Part shown: one piece after another, positions 9,920 to 18,194 of the stretch | How positions within the stretch are numbered: the first letter of the stretch is position 1 | Layout: every line of letters begins with the position of its first letter | The notes under the pieces: model-generated | Database searches by the model: none | Told to the model about the DNA's origin: nothing | What the model saw: the letters and a program-made list of their open reading frames with translations, nothing else | Translations under genes and position numbers: made by a program | NCBI RefSeq assembly: GCF_003072505.1 | Contig: NZ_NTGB01000001.1 | Span: 2,855,622 to 2,919,621, forward strand | Origin: Polynucleobacter rarus | GTDB taxonomy: Bacteria; Pseudomonadota; Gammaproteobacteria; Burkholderiales; Burkholderiaceae | Length of the DNA stretch: 64,000 nucleotides | Direction: 5' to 3'

Positions 9920-12784
9920 CTAGTCTCCTTTAAGGAGGGGCTTTAAATATTTTCCCGTAAAACTTTTTGTCGACTTCACAATTTTCTCAGGACTACCTTC
10001 AGCAATAATGAGGCCACCTCCCGCTCCCCCTTCAGGACCCATATCAATAATCCAATCAGCTGTCTTAATAACATCCAAATTATGTTCAATAATTAAGATC
10101 GTATTACCCTGTTTGCGTAAAGATTGAATGACTTCAAGTAAAAGTTGGATATCTTGAAAATGTAGTCCAGTCGTGGGTTCATCCAAAATATAAAGGGTCC
10201 TTCCAGTATCTCTTTTGGAGAGCTCTAGAGAGAGTTTGACACGTTGGGCTTCACCACCTGAGAGTGTCGTTGCACTTTGCCCAAGCCTGACATAGCCCAA
10301 ACCAACATCCAGTAAAGTTTTTAATTTTCTACGAACAATCGGTACAGCTTCAAAAAACTCATGAGCCTGTTCGATAGTCATATTTAAAACTTCGTGAATA
10401 TTTTTACCTTTATAACGAATATCTAGGGTTTCACGGTTGTATCTTTTGCCATGACAGACATCACAGGGGACATAAACATCTGGTAAAAAATGCATTTCTA
10501 CTTTTATAACGCCATCACCTTCGCAAGTTTCACATCTACCGCCCTTGACGTTAAATGAGAATCTACCGGTTTCATAACCACGTTCTCTTGCAGCAGGAAC
10601 ACCGGCAAATAATTCCCTGATAGGTGTAAATAAACCAGTGTAAGTAGCTGGATTAGAACGAGGCGTACGACCAATTGGAGATTGATCAACACTAATAATT
10701 TTGTCAAAATGCTCTAAACCATCAATTGATTTGTAGGGTTCAGGCTCTGCATGTGAACCATATAAATGATGGGCAACAACATGATGTAAGGTGTCGTTAA
10801 TTAAAGTAGACTTGCCTGAACCTGAAACGCCAGTGATGCAGGTTAATAAGCCAACCGGAATTTTGGCTGTTACATTTTGCAAATTATTTCCAGTTGCTCC
10901 TTCAATCGTAATCCAACGATCATCAGGCTTGAGGCGCACTTTGGGTACTTCAATTCTTTTTTTACCGGATAAATACTGACCGGTTAATGATTCTGGATTT
11001 GCTTCAATGTCAGCGGGGGTACCCTGCGCAATTACTCGGCCACCGTGCACGCCAGCTCCGGGGCCGATATCAATCACATGGTCAGAGGCACGAATCATAT
11101 CTTCGTCATGCTCTACCACCAATACGGAGTTACCCAAATCACGCAAATAGACTAAGGTCTGAATCAATCGGTCATTATCACGTTGATGCAGACCAATAGA
11201 AGGTTCATCTAAAACATACATGACACCAGTTAAGCCTGAGCCAATTTGTGAAGCAAGTCGTATACGTTGCGCCTCGCCACCGGATAAAGTATCGGCACTT
11301 CGGTCCAAAGATAAATAATCTAGCCCTACATCGTTTAAAAATTTCAACCTAGAAGAAATTTCTTTTACGATACGGTCAGCAATTTCTCTTTTTGCGCCCT
11401 TTAGGTTCAGGTCAGAAAAATATTGATACGCCGCTTTGAGGGGGAGGTTACTAACTTCAAAAATAGCCCGACTACTTTGACCTTCTCCTACTTTTACAAA
11501 ACGCGCTTCTTTGCGCAGTCGACTTCCCGCACAATCTGGACAGACCTTCACATTTTGGTATTTAGCTAACTCCTCTCTTACTGCAGAGGAATCAGTTTCA
11601 CGATAGCGTCGTTCGAAGTTAGCAATAATACCTTCGAAGGTATGTGGTTTGATAACTGGCACGCCTTTTTCATTGAGATATTCAAAGGCAACTTTATGTG
11701 CTCCAGAGCCAAACAGGATGAGGTTTTGAACTTTTTCATTGAGTAACTCAAATGGGACATCTAAATCAAACTTAGCAAAATCAGCTAAATTTTGAAGTAA
11801 TCGAAAATAAAATTGGTTTCGACGATCCCAACCCTTAATGGCGCCAGAGGCGAGAGATAACTCTGGATGCATCACAATTCGTTTTGGGTCGAAAAACGAC
11901 TTATGACCTAAACCATCACAACTAGGGCACGCACCCATCGGATTATTAAAGGAAAATAATCTTGGCTCTAATTCTTGGAGGGCAAAGGAGCAAATAGGGC
12001 AGGCAAATTTATTAGAAAATAAAATTTCGCCACCATTCTCCATATCTACTACGAGAGCTCTACCATCTGCTAGACGAAGTGCTGTTTCTAGGGACTCGGC
12101 AAGACGCTGCTTAATATCTTCTTTTACTTTAATCCGGTCAATGACAACTTCAATAGAGTGCTTATCGGTTTTCTTTAATTCTGGCAGGTTATCAACCTCA
12201 TAGACTTTAGCTTTTGCCGTATTCGTGGTACCGCCACCAGAACGAATCCGAAAACGAACAAAGCCTTGGGCTTGTAAGTCCTCAAATAAATCTTCAAATT
12301 CGCCCTTACGATTGGAGACCATCGGCGCCATAATCATGAGCTTAGTATCTTCAGGCATGGCTAAAATATGGTCAACCATCTGAGAAACACTTTGTGCTTC
12401 AAGAGGTAATTCATGCTCCGGACAATGGGGCGTACCTGCCCGCGCAAATAATAAACGTAAATAATCATGAATTTCAGTAACAGTTCCAACCGTAGACCTT
12501 GGATTGTGACTGGTGGCCTTTTGTTCAATAGAAATGGCAGGTGAGAGACCCTCAATTGAATCTACATCCGGTTTATCCATTAATTGCAAGAACTGTCTAG
12601 CATAGGCGGACAATGACTCTACATAGCGACGTTGACCTTCCGCATAGAGGGTGTCAAATGCTAGTGAACTTTTACCAGATCCTGAAAGACCCGTAAGTAC
12701 GACAAGTTTATCCCTTGGGATATCAAGATTAATATTTTTAAGGTTGTGGGTTCTGGCGCCACGGATTTTAATTTCTTCGTTCAT
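9920..12784 (-). CDS. uvrA: Excinuclease ABC subunit A
   Basis: DNA damage sensor of nucleotide excision repair. The 954-residue protein carries two ABC ATPase modules: Walker [10 protein letters not shown] near residue 32 and GVSGSGKST near 650, each with an LSGGEAQR signature. It also has zinc-finger cysteine pairs (CPIC/CPSC in the first half, CETC/CDVC in the second). Length is close to the E. coli protein (940). No SOS box is evident to me in the 49 bases shared with the divergent transporter gene. The 3' end is 10 bases from the convergent antiporter gene. Confidence 0.97.
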   Translation of the reverse strand: MNEEIKIRGARTHNLKNINLDIPRDKLVVLTGLSGSGKSSLAFDTLYAEGQRRYVESLSAYARQFLQLMDKPDVDSIEGLSPAISIEQKATSHNPRSTVGTVTEIHDYLRLLFARAGTPHCPEHELPLEAQSVSQMVDHILAMPEDTKLMIMAPMVSNRKGEFEDLFEDLQAQGFVRFRIRSGGGTTNTAKAKVYEVDNLPELKKTDKHSIEVVIDRIKVKEDIKQRLAESLETALRLADGRALVVDMENGGEILFSNKFACPICSFALQELEPRLFSFNNPMGACPSCDGLGHKSFFDPKRIVMHPELSLASGAIKGWDRRNQFYFRLLQNLADFAKFDLDVPFELLNEKVQNLILFGSGAHKVAFEYLNEKGVPVIKPHTFEGIIANFERRYRETDSSAVREELAKYQNVKVCPDCAGSRLRKEARFVKVGEGQSSRAIFEVSNLPLKAAYQYFSDLNLKGAKREIADRIVKEISSRLKFLNDVGLDYLSLDRSADTLSGGEAQRIRLASQIGSGLTGVMYVLDEPSIGLHQRDNDRLIQTLVYLRDLGNSVLVVEHDEDMIRASDHVIDIGPGAGVHGGRVIAQGTPADIEANPESLTGQYLSGKKRIEVPKVRLKPDDRWITIEGATGNNLQNVTAKIPVGLLTCITGVSGSGKSTLINDTLHHVVAHHLYGSHAEPEPYKSIDGLEHFDKIISVDQSPIGRTPRSNPATYTGLFTPIRELFAGVPAARERGYETGRFSFNVKGGRCETCEGDGVIKVEMHFLPDVYVPCDVCHGKRYNRETLDIRYKGKNIHEVLNMTIEQAHEFFEAVPIVRRKLKTLLDVGLGYVRLGQSATTLSGGEAQRVKLSLELSKRDTGRTLYILDEPTTGLHFQDIQLLLEVIQSLRKQGNTILIIEHNLDVIKTADWIIDMGPEGGAGGGLIIAEGSPEKIVKSTKSFTGKYLKPLLKGD

Positions 12785-12797
12785 AATATGATGTACT

Positions 12798-12825
12798 TTT
12801 ACTCAGCTTAACCTAATAATATAGT
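12798..12825 (+). promoter_or_regulatory. Putative promoter of the MFS gene
   Basis: A TTTACT hexamer (12798-12803), a 16-base spacer and a TATAGT hexamer (12820-12825) precede the ATG at 12834 by 8 bases, with no Shine-Dalgarno sequence between. Transcription would begin one or two bases before the ATG. Hexamers are each 4-5 of 6 matches to sigma-70 consensus. Confidence 0.45.
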
Positions 12826-12833
12826 CTTAATTT

Positions 12834-14033
12834 ATGAATTCGTCAGAACTTCGATCATCTATTACCCTTGCTTGCGTCTTTGCCCTCAGAATGTTGGGGT
12901 TATTTTTAATCATCCCTATTTTTAGCCTGCACGCTAAAAACTTGCCACAGGGCGATAATGCCACCTTAGTCGGACTCACGATTGGTATTTATGCCATGGT
13001 TCAGGCTTTTTTCCATATCCCTTTAGGTATTTTGTCCGACCGTTATGGACGTAAAGCAATTGTTGCGTTTGGACTCATTTTATTTATCATCGGGGCTTTA
13101 GTTGCAGCGAGCCATGATGATCTGTATTGGATTTTGGCAGGAAGAGCTATTCAAGGGGCAGGAGCCATCTCTGCCGCAATTTCCGCGTGGGTTGCAGACG
13201 CGACCAGAGAAGAGGTTCGAACTCGTGCAATGGCGATTGTTGGGGCTAGTATTGCCTTAAGTTTTGCTGTGTCGGTCATTATTGCAACTCCTTTATATGC
13301 TTTTCTCGGGATGTCAGGCATATTTTTGATGATGGCTGTCCTTGGTTTGCTTGCCCTCCTTGTTACGGTTCGATTTGTGCCTTCCTCACCAATTTTTAGA
13401 GCGCCACAACCGGAAGGGACTAAAACTAATTGGGATCGTTTTATCAAAGTATTAAAAAACCCTCAATTACTAAAGCTAAATATTGGGGTGTTATTAATTC
13501 ATGCCTCTCAGGTGGCAATGTTTATTGCAATTCCAAGGTTAATGCTAGCGGACGGCCTTGAGCTTCATGCTCATTGGAAAATGTATATCATCGTTTTAAT
13601 CCTTTCATTAGTGGTAATGGCGCCGATGTTGATGAGGGCTGAGAAAAAACATCAGTTATCGTGGTTACTGAAGGCTGGAGCATTTTTTATTGTGATTGCC
13701 CAACTCATCTTTGCCGGAATCGTCGAAGTTAATAACCTCAATTTATATGTTTTAGGTTTTGGCCTAACGATCTTTTTCACGGGCTTTAATATTTTGGAAT
13801 CCTTAATACCCTCACTTATTTCGGTAATTGCTGGGGATAATCGGGGCGCTGGGCTTGGTGTTTACAATACTTCCATGTCTATTGGCTTGTTTTTAGGCGG
13901 AATCATGGGGAGTTGGATATTTGGCAATCTTGGCACCCAAGCGGTATTTGCAATTAGTCTGGGATTAATGTTGGCTTGGTGGTTATTAATTTTGAAGATG
14001 TCGGGCTTAGTTAGAAAAGCAAAAACCACTTAA
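12834..14033 (+). CDS. Major facilitator superfamily transporter (YajR-like)
   Basis: A 399-residue transporter with 12 predicted hydrophobic segments. The N-terminal half has FALRMLGLFLIIPIF and the loop 2-3 motif GILSDRYGRKAI that marks MFS proton-coupled transporters; the opening helix resembles E. coli YajR. The C-terminal soluble YAM domain of YajR is absent, as in many relatives. The substrate cannot be read from sequence. It is divergent from uvrA and upstream of ssb; a uvrA-MFS-ssb order is common in Burkholderiales. A short CCACTT/AAGTGG hairpin at the 3' end lacks a T-run. Confidence 0.85.
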   Translation: MNSSELRSSITLACVFALRMLGLFLIIPIFSLHAKNLPQGDNATLVGLTIGIYAMVQAFFHIPLGILSDRYGRKAIVAFGLILFIIGALVAASHDDLYWILAGRAIQGAGAISAAISAWVADATREEVRTRAMAIVGASIALSFAVSVIIATPLYAFLGMSGIFLMMAVLGLLALLVTVRFVPSSPIFRAPQPEGTKTNWDRFIKVLKNPQLLKLNIGVLLIHASQVAMFIAIPRLMLADGLELHAHWKMYIIVLILSLVVMAPMLMRAEKKHQLSWLLKAGAFFIVIAQLIFAGIVEVNNLNLYVLGFGLTIFFTGFNILESLIPSLISVIAGDNRGAGLGVYNTSMSIGLFLGGIMGSWIFGNLGTQAVFAISLGLMLAWWLLILKMSGLVRKAKTT

Positions 14034-14052
14034 CTAAGTGGGTAATTTGTGC

Positions 14053-14080
14053 TTGCTTGGTTTAGACTACTTGCTAAAAT
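14053..14080 (+). promoter_or_regulatory. Putative ssb promoter with extended -10
   Basis: TTGCTT (14053-14058), a 16-base spacer, then TGC directly before TAAAAT (14075-14080). The extended -10 TGCTAAAAT is repeated exactly before the DedA-like gene at 20728-20736. The ATG of ssb is 72 bases downstream of the -10. Confidence 0.45.
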
Positions 14081-14151
14081 GAATCTAATCGCATGCACTT
14101 TTAAAGCAATAGCGAACGTTAAGAAGTACTAAATAAATTTTGGAGGTTGTC

Positions 14152-14607
14152 ATGGCATCAGTGAATAAAGTAATTATTGTTGGAAATCTAGGAAAAGACC
14201 CCGAAACACGTTATTTACCTAGTGGTGATGCCGTTACCAACATTACGGTAGCGACAACTGATAAATACAAAGATAAAACCACCAATGAGATGAAAGAACA
14301 AACCGAGTGGCACCGGATTACTTTTTTTGGAAAACTAGCTGAGATTGTTGCTCAGTATCAAAAAAAAGGTTCAGCTATTTATGTTGAAGGAAAACTGCGT
14401 ACTCGTAAATGGACCGATAATGCCGGCGTAGAAAAGTACTCAACTGACATTATTGCTGACTCCATGCAGATGCTAGGTGGCAAGTCAGAAATGAGTGGCT
14501 CATCCTCTGGTGGTTATAAAGAGAGAAATGATGCGCCAATGAATCTCCCGTCGAGTGCACCTAGTGCATCTCTTGGCGGTGGAATGGACGACGATATTCC
14601 GTTCTGA
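14152..14607 (+). CDS. ssb: Single-stranded DNA-binding protein
   Basis: A 151-residue SSB with an N-terminal OB fold ([37 protein letters not shown]) for tetrameric ssDNA binding, a Gly/Ser/Pro-rich linker, and the acidic protein-interaction tail MDDDIPF. The ATG at 14152 follows a strong GGAGG ribosome binding site at 14142-14146; a TTG at 14140 overlaps that site and was rejected. It lies at the left edge of the accessory stretch. Confidence 0.97.
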   Translation: MASVNKVIIVGNLGKDPETRYLPSGDAVTNITVATTDKYKDKTTNEMKEQTEWHRITFFGKLAEIVAQYQKKGSAIYVEGKLRTRKWTDNAGVEKYSTDIIADSMQMLGGKSEMSGSSSGGYKERNDAPMNLPSSAPSASLGGGMDDDIPF

Positions 14608-14631
14608 GTTTTAAGGCCTCTTTTCTGAAAA

Positions 14632-14662
14632 ATTACGGTATAATTACGGTAAAAATACGGTA
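14632..14662 (+). promoter_or_regulatory. Toxin-antitoxin promoter/operator with three 11-bp iterons
   Basis: TACGGTA occurs three times starting at 14634, 14645 and 14656, exactly 11 bases apart, about one helical turn. The first two copies share ATTACGGTA. A consensus -10 TATAAT (14639-14644) is formed across the junction of repeats one and two, so a protein bound to the repeats would cover the promoter. This is the layout expected for autorepression by the antitoxin encoded 23 bases downstream. No good -35 is visible. The binding protein is inference. Confidence 0.7.
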
Positions 14663-14684
14663 AAAAACTACTAGGGAATTAGTC

Positions 14685-14954
14685 ATGAATGAGAATAAAC
14701 GATTTGATTTACTCATTGAAGCCAATGAGAAAGCTGCAATCCTGTACGCTTCTAAACTAACCGGTACTTCAATGGCGAATTTCGTGCGTTCAGCCGCAAA
14801 AGAAAAGGCACAGCAAATTATCGATAAAGAGTCGCGCCTATCCCTTAGCCAGCAAGACTTTGAAAAGTTTTCAAAGGCTTTAAATCATGGGTTTACCCCG
14901 AACGAAGCATTAAAAAATGCAATCGCAAAGGCTGGGAATTTAGAGATTGCTTGA
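14685..14954 (+). CDS. DUF1778 antitoxin (TacA-like, ribbon-helix-helix)
   Basis: An 89-residue protein whose first 50 residues look like a ribbon-helix-helix DNA-binding domain (RFDLLIEANEKAAILYASKLTGTSMANFV). The C-terminal half carries the SRLSLSQQDFEKFSKAL segment typical of DUF1778/TacA antitoxins, which wraps around and blocks a GNAT toxin. It is preceded by an AGGGA ribosome binding site and by the three-iteron operator. The end overlaps the toxin start by 8 bases, which favours coupled translation with antitoxin first. Confidence 0.88.
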   Translation: MNENKRFDLLIEANEKAAILYASKLTGTSMANFVRSAAKEKAQQIIDKESRLSLSQQDFEKFSKALNHGFTPNEALKNAIAKAGNLEIA

Positions 14955-15426
14955 AGAACAAATTTTAGATACCAAACTCCATGACCGAAAAGCATTTCGA
15001 TGTGGTGAACCTCAACTAGATCATTTTCTTAATAATCTAGCAGGCCAATTAGCAAAAAAAAATATAACTAATACCTACGTATTAGTCGAACCAAACAATC
15101 CAACAGAAATTGTGGGGTTTTATTCTTTGAGTGCCGCTCAGGTTGACCACTCACAATTTAATCAGGGCTTACAAAAAAAATTACCCAAATATCCGATACC
15201 TTGTTTTCGATTAGGAAGGTTAGCAAGAAGTCAGAAACACAAAGGCCAGGATATTGGCGAACTGTTGATTGGTAAAGCTGTTATCCGATGTTTAAAAGCC
15301 AAAGAATTCGTAGCAGCTTTTGCATTGATAGTAGAGGCAAAGAATGAAAAAGCTAGAAATTTCTACATAAAATATGGCTTTATTTCGTTTGATGACGATG
15401 ATCACCACCTATTTTTGATTTTGTGA
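14947..15426 (+). CDS. GNAT-family acetyltransferase toxin (TacT-like)
   Basis: A 159-residue GNAT acetyltransferase with GFYSLSAAQV (strand 4 region), the acetyl-CoA loop around HKGQDIGELLI and the conserved tyrosine in NFYIKYGF near the C-terminus. Together with an upstream DUF1778 protein this is the TacT/AtaT type, whose studied members acetylate the amino group of charged tRNAs and stop translation. The start is a TTG within the antitoxin gene; no in-frame ATG lies nearby. Which tRNA it would target is not visible. Confidence 0.85.
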   Translation: MLEEQILDTKLHDRKAFRCGEPQLDHFLNNLAGQLAKKNITNTYVLVEPNNPTEIVGFYSLSAAQVDHSQFNQGLQKKLPKYPIPCFRLGRLARSQKHKGQDIGELLIGKAVIRCLKAKEFVAAFALIVEAKNEKARNFYIKYGFISFDDDDHHLFLIL

Positions 15427-15585
15427 AGTACAACATATTATTTGGAAACTTTAAATTTATTGATAATTTAGTCCAATAAGTTGGTATTAAAATCCAAAAC
15501 TTTATTTTTTTGCTTATGGAGGTAACTCTATTGAGTAGGTTTTATGCTAAATTGAATAAAAATTATCAAAAATAATGGAGACACC
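15427..15585 (+). other. Intergenic spacer after the toxin gene
   Basis: An AT-rich spacer of 159 bases. It holds a weak TTGG/CCAA stem (15478-15500 region) followed by ACTTTATTTTTTT, possibly a poor terminator for the toxin-antitoxin unit, then a TGCTAAATT extended -10-like site near 15547-15555 and a GGAG ribosome binding site for the hydrolase gene. I see no coding potential. Confidence 0.35.
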
Positions 15586-16644
15586 ATGCGTATTTTTAAA
15601 AATAAATTAGCGATTGCTTCTTTTTCAATAGTATTTGGCTCAGTCATCGGACATGCTCAGTCTGTAGTCACTCCAAAATTACCGCCAATGAATATCGTAG
15701 ATATTGGATCTTTTCACGTTGGTGGTCGTTTTGCTGAAGTGAGTGGCAAAGAAGTGAAGGATGTGGTCTTTACACCGGGCGGTGCACCCGCCAGGATTGA
15801 TCCCAATGGTAAGTATTTGGTGGAATCGATGTACGTGCAATATTTCACACCCAAACCTTTAAAGGCAAAATTACCCATTTTGTTATGGCACGGCGGTGGC
15901 TTAACCGGCGTTACCTATGAATCAACTCCAGATGGACGAGAGGGGTGGCAGCAGTACTTTATTCGTAATGGTTGGAAAACCTATGTCTCTGATGCGGTCG
16001 AGCGTGGTCGTTCAGGCTTTGCATCCCCTGATATTTGGCCAGCGTCACCTCAATACCTGACAATTGATAACCCATGGAGTAGATTTCGAATCGGGACAGG
16101 TACTTGGAATGATGATCCAGCAAAAAGAAACCAATATCCTGGCAGTCAGTTTCCAGCTGAAGGCTATTTGAATTTCATGAAACAAGTAGTACCACGTTGG
16201 ACTACAACTGATGAAGCAATTATCAAAGCATATACAGACCTGGTTGACAAAGTATGCCCCTGCGTTGTCTTAGTACATAGTCAAGGTGGTCAGTTTGGTC
16301 AAAAAGTGGCACAAGCTAGACCTGATAAAGTGAAGGCACTAGTACTCGTTGAACCAGCAGGACTAGGTGATCCAGATCCCCAAAAAGTAGCCGCCCTAAA
16401 TGGTATGCCAATCTTAACTGTCTATGGAGATTACATTGAGCAAGATTCTCGTTGGCCAACTATGAGAAAGGGACAGTTAGCACTCAATGAAAAATATATT
16501 GCGGCAGGTGCCAAAATGGATGTGATTAACTTACCTGAGATTGGTATTAAAGGTAATTCTCACATGATGATGATGGATAAAAACAATATGCAAGTTGCCC
16601 AAGTAATTAATGATTGGTTAAAGAAAAAAGGGTTTACTCAGTGA
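15586..16644 (+). CDS. Secreted alpha/beta hydrolase (esterase-like)
   Basis: A 352-residue protein with a signal peptide ending near HAQ (residues 23-25). The alpha/beta-hydrolase fold is shown by an oxyanion HGGG at 102-105, the nucleophile elbow HSQGG with Ser232, an acidic candidate at Glu256 or Asp282, and His326 in GNSHMMMMD. The substrate is unknown; esterase or lactonase activity in the periplasm is plausible. A GGAG ribosome binding site precedes the ATG. It is followed by a secreted GlcG/HbpS-like gene, probably in the same transcript, within the accessory stretch between ssb and queF. Confidence 0.8.
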   Translation: MRIFKNKLAIASFSIVFGSVIGHAQSVVTPKLPPMNIVDIGSFHVGGRFAEVSGKEVKDVVFTPGGAPARIDPNGKYLVESMYVQYFTPKPLKAKLPILLWHGGGLTGVTYESTPDGREGWQQYFIRNGWKTYVSDAVERGRSGFASPDIWPASPQYLTIDNPWSRFRIGTGTWNDDPAKRNQYPGSQFPAEGYLNFMKQVVPRWTTTDEAIIKAYTDLVDKVCPCVVLVHSQGGQFGQKVAQARPDKVKALVLVEPAGLGDPDPQKVAALNGMPILTVYGDYIEQDSRWPTMRKGQLALNEKYIAAGAKMDVINLPEIGIKGNSHMMMMDKNNMQVAQVINDWLKKKGFTQ

Positions 16645-16645
16645 G

Positions 16646-16721
16646 TTAGTTTCATCTCATAGGGAATATCCTTAGTTCATTTTGATTTTCAAAAGAAGAA
16701 AATCAGAGCAAACTAATGAGA
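16646..16721 (+). repeat. Overlapping inverted repeats between the hydrolase and GlcG-like genes
   Basis: Three pairings compete: TTAGTTT (16646-16652) with AAACTAA (16710-16716); TCTCAT (16655-16660) with ATGAGA (16716-16721); and a perfect 8-bp hairpin TGATTTTC (16683-16690) with GAAAATCA (16698-16705). The first two are ordered A-B-A'-B', so both can form together only as a pseudoknot. The function is unknown; mRNA processing or control of the downstream gene are possibilities. Confidence 0.4.
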
Positions 16722-16757
16722 CCTTTGAAAATAATTGAATAAATTAGGAGATAAACG

Positions 16758-17285
16758 ATGAATAAAATGAAGCTTAAAGTATTGGTAATGCTGTTAGTTG
16801 GTTTTCAAGCATTTTTTGGTATGGCTCAACCAGCTCCAGATCCAGCAGATGATATTCCAGATGTTATGCCATTTGACTTGGCACTTGGCACGCCGATTAA
16901 TTTGGAGCGGGCTGAAGTCGCAATCAATGCCGCTATCGCTGAGTCTAAAAAACGTAATTGGAAAATGAACGTAGCTGTTGTAGACGTTAATGGGGATTTG
17001 ATTTCATTCAAGAGAATGGACAACGCTCAAATAGCCTCAGTTGCAATTGCTGAGCACAAAGCCAGAGCAGCTGCACGTTTTCGTCGTGAAACAAAGCTGT
17101 TTGAAAAGGGAATTAATATTGGCAAAAATAACAACATCATCACTTTAGATGGTGTAATTGCTTCAAGGGGCGGTATTCCACTCGTTGAGAATGGCAAAAT
17201 CATCGGCGCTATTGGCTGTTCCGGTGGTACTGGCTCTCAAGACGAGGTAGTCTGTAAAGTAGGCGCTACAACAATAAATAAGTAA
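16758..17285 (+). CDS. Secreted GlcG/HbpS-family protein (DUF336)
   Basis: A 175-residue protein with a signal peptide ending near GMAQ (residues 21-24) and a GlcG/HbpS (DUF336) domain, recognisable from MNVAVVDVNGDLISFKRMD, SVAIAEHKARAAARFRR and GGIPLVENGKIIGAIGCSGG. Members bind haem (HbpS of Streptomyces) or accompany glycolate and diol metabolism genes; many are of unknown role. Here it probably acts in the periplasm with the hydrolase encoded upstream. A strong terminator follows, so it ends the unit. Confidence 0.82.
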   Translation: MNKMKLKVLVMLLVGFQAFFGMAQPAPDPADDIPDVMPFDLALGTPINLERAEVAINAAIAESKKRNWKMNVAVVDVNGDLISFKRMDNAQIASVAIAEHKARAAARFRRETKLFEKGINIGKNNNIITLDGVIASRGGIPLVENGKIIGAIGCSGGTGSQDEVVCKVGATTINK

Positions 17286-17300
17286 TTAAAATAATTATCT

Positions 17301-17335
17301 AATACCTCTGAATTTTGGTTCGGAGGTATTTTTTT
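17301..17335 (+). terminator. Rho-independent terminator of the hydrolase/GlcG-like unit
   Basis: A 12-bp stem (17301-17312 with 17319-17330, one G-T pair) closed by a 6-base loop, followed by a T-run to 17335. It isolates the accessory genes from the convergent queF gene. Confidence 0.85.
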
Positions 17336-17345
17336 GTAATGAATT

Positions 17346-18194
17346 TTATTGACGCGCTAATTTAATATTAAACGGCCAAGGTGCATTGAAATTCGTTCTA
17401 AATGGATTGATATCTAGACCACCTCGCCGAGTGTATCTTGCATAAACACTGAGCTCAGTCGATTGACAGTAGGTTTTTACATCACAAAATATTTTTTCTA
17501 CACAATGCTCATGAAATTCTTGATGATTTCGAAAAGCAATGATGTAGCTAAGAAGGCTCGCCTCATCAATTTGCGGCCCTTTATATTGAATCATCAAAGT
17601 ACCCCAATCTGGTTGTCCTGTGACTGGGCAATTTGATCTGAGTAAATTGGTATAAAGAGTTTCTTCGACTTGACCAGCAGAAAAATCAGCCTTGAGAATA
17701 CTTGCATCGGGAGACTTTGAAGGATCGATTTCAATATCTAATCGATCCATACACTTACCTAGTAGAGGTGGCTGTTCACGCTTATCCCAATCAGTCGGGG
17801 TTAATAAACTGACTTTTATTTGGGTGCCAATTACCTTTGATAAATCTTTCTCTAATGCTGCTTTTACTTCAAAAATATCGCTAAATTTAGCGTAGTTCAG
17901 ACTGTTTAAATAGAGTTTGAAAGACTTTGATTCAATAATATAGGTCGAATTTGCGGGGATTTGAAACTGGGCAATCGCGACCTCTGGCTTACCCCTTGGA
18001 CCTAGCCAACTTAATTCATAGGCATTCCAAATATCTGCTCCCATAAAGGGAATGGTGCCTGAAAAATTTAATAATTTACGGTTGACTGAACGTGAAATCG
18101 GATACAAGAGTTCAGGGTTATAGGTCGTAGGATAAGTAACTTCTTTACCTAATGGAGCATTAATAACGGTTGATTCAGTGTGGTGGTCTGTCAT
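17346..18194 (-). CDS. queF: NADPH-dependent 7-cyano-7-deazaguanine reductase QueF
   Basis: Reduces preQ0 nitrile to preQ1 amine in queuosine synthesis for tRNA wobble positions. The 282-residue length is that of the bimodular E. coli type. Cys189 in SNCPVTGQPDWG is the nucleophile forming the thioimide, with Asp196 beside it, and ESKSFKLY (88-95) is the NADPH-site motif. The ATG overlaps the stop of the upstream 5'-nucleotidase gene by 4 bases, so the two are coupled. Other queuosine genes are not in the window. Confidence 0.95.
   Translation of the reverse strand: MTDHHTESTVINAPLGKEVTYPTTYNPELLYPISRSVNRKLLNFSGTIPFMGADIWNAYELSWLGPRGKPEVAIAQFQIPANSTYIIESKSFKLYLNSLNYAKFSDIFEVKAALEKDLSKVIGTQIKVSLLTPTDWDKREQPPLLGKCMDRLDIEIDPSKSPDASILKADFSAGQVEETLYTNLLRSNCPVTGQPDWGTLMIQYKGPQIDEASLLSYIIAFRNHQEFHEHCVEKIFCDVKTYCQSTELSVYARYTRRGGLDINPFRTNFNAPWPFNIKLARQ

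Noticed and set aside
9921..9940. Hairpin CTCCTTTAAGGAG near the convergent ends of the antiporter gene and uvrA
   Set aside because: It is inside the last codons of uvrA, has almost no loop and no T-run on either strand, so it is unlikely to be a terminator.
10987..11199. A 70-codon open frame on the plus strand within uvrA
   Set aside because: It is fully contained in uvrA in the opposite direction and the peptide looks like a shadow of conserved uvrA codons.
14026..14043. CCACTT/AAGTGG hairpin at the end of the MFS gene as a terminator
   Set aside because: The six-pair stem is not followed by a T-run.
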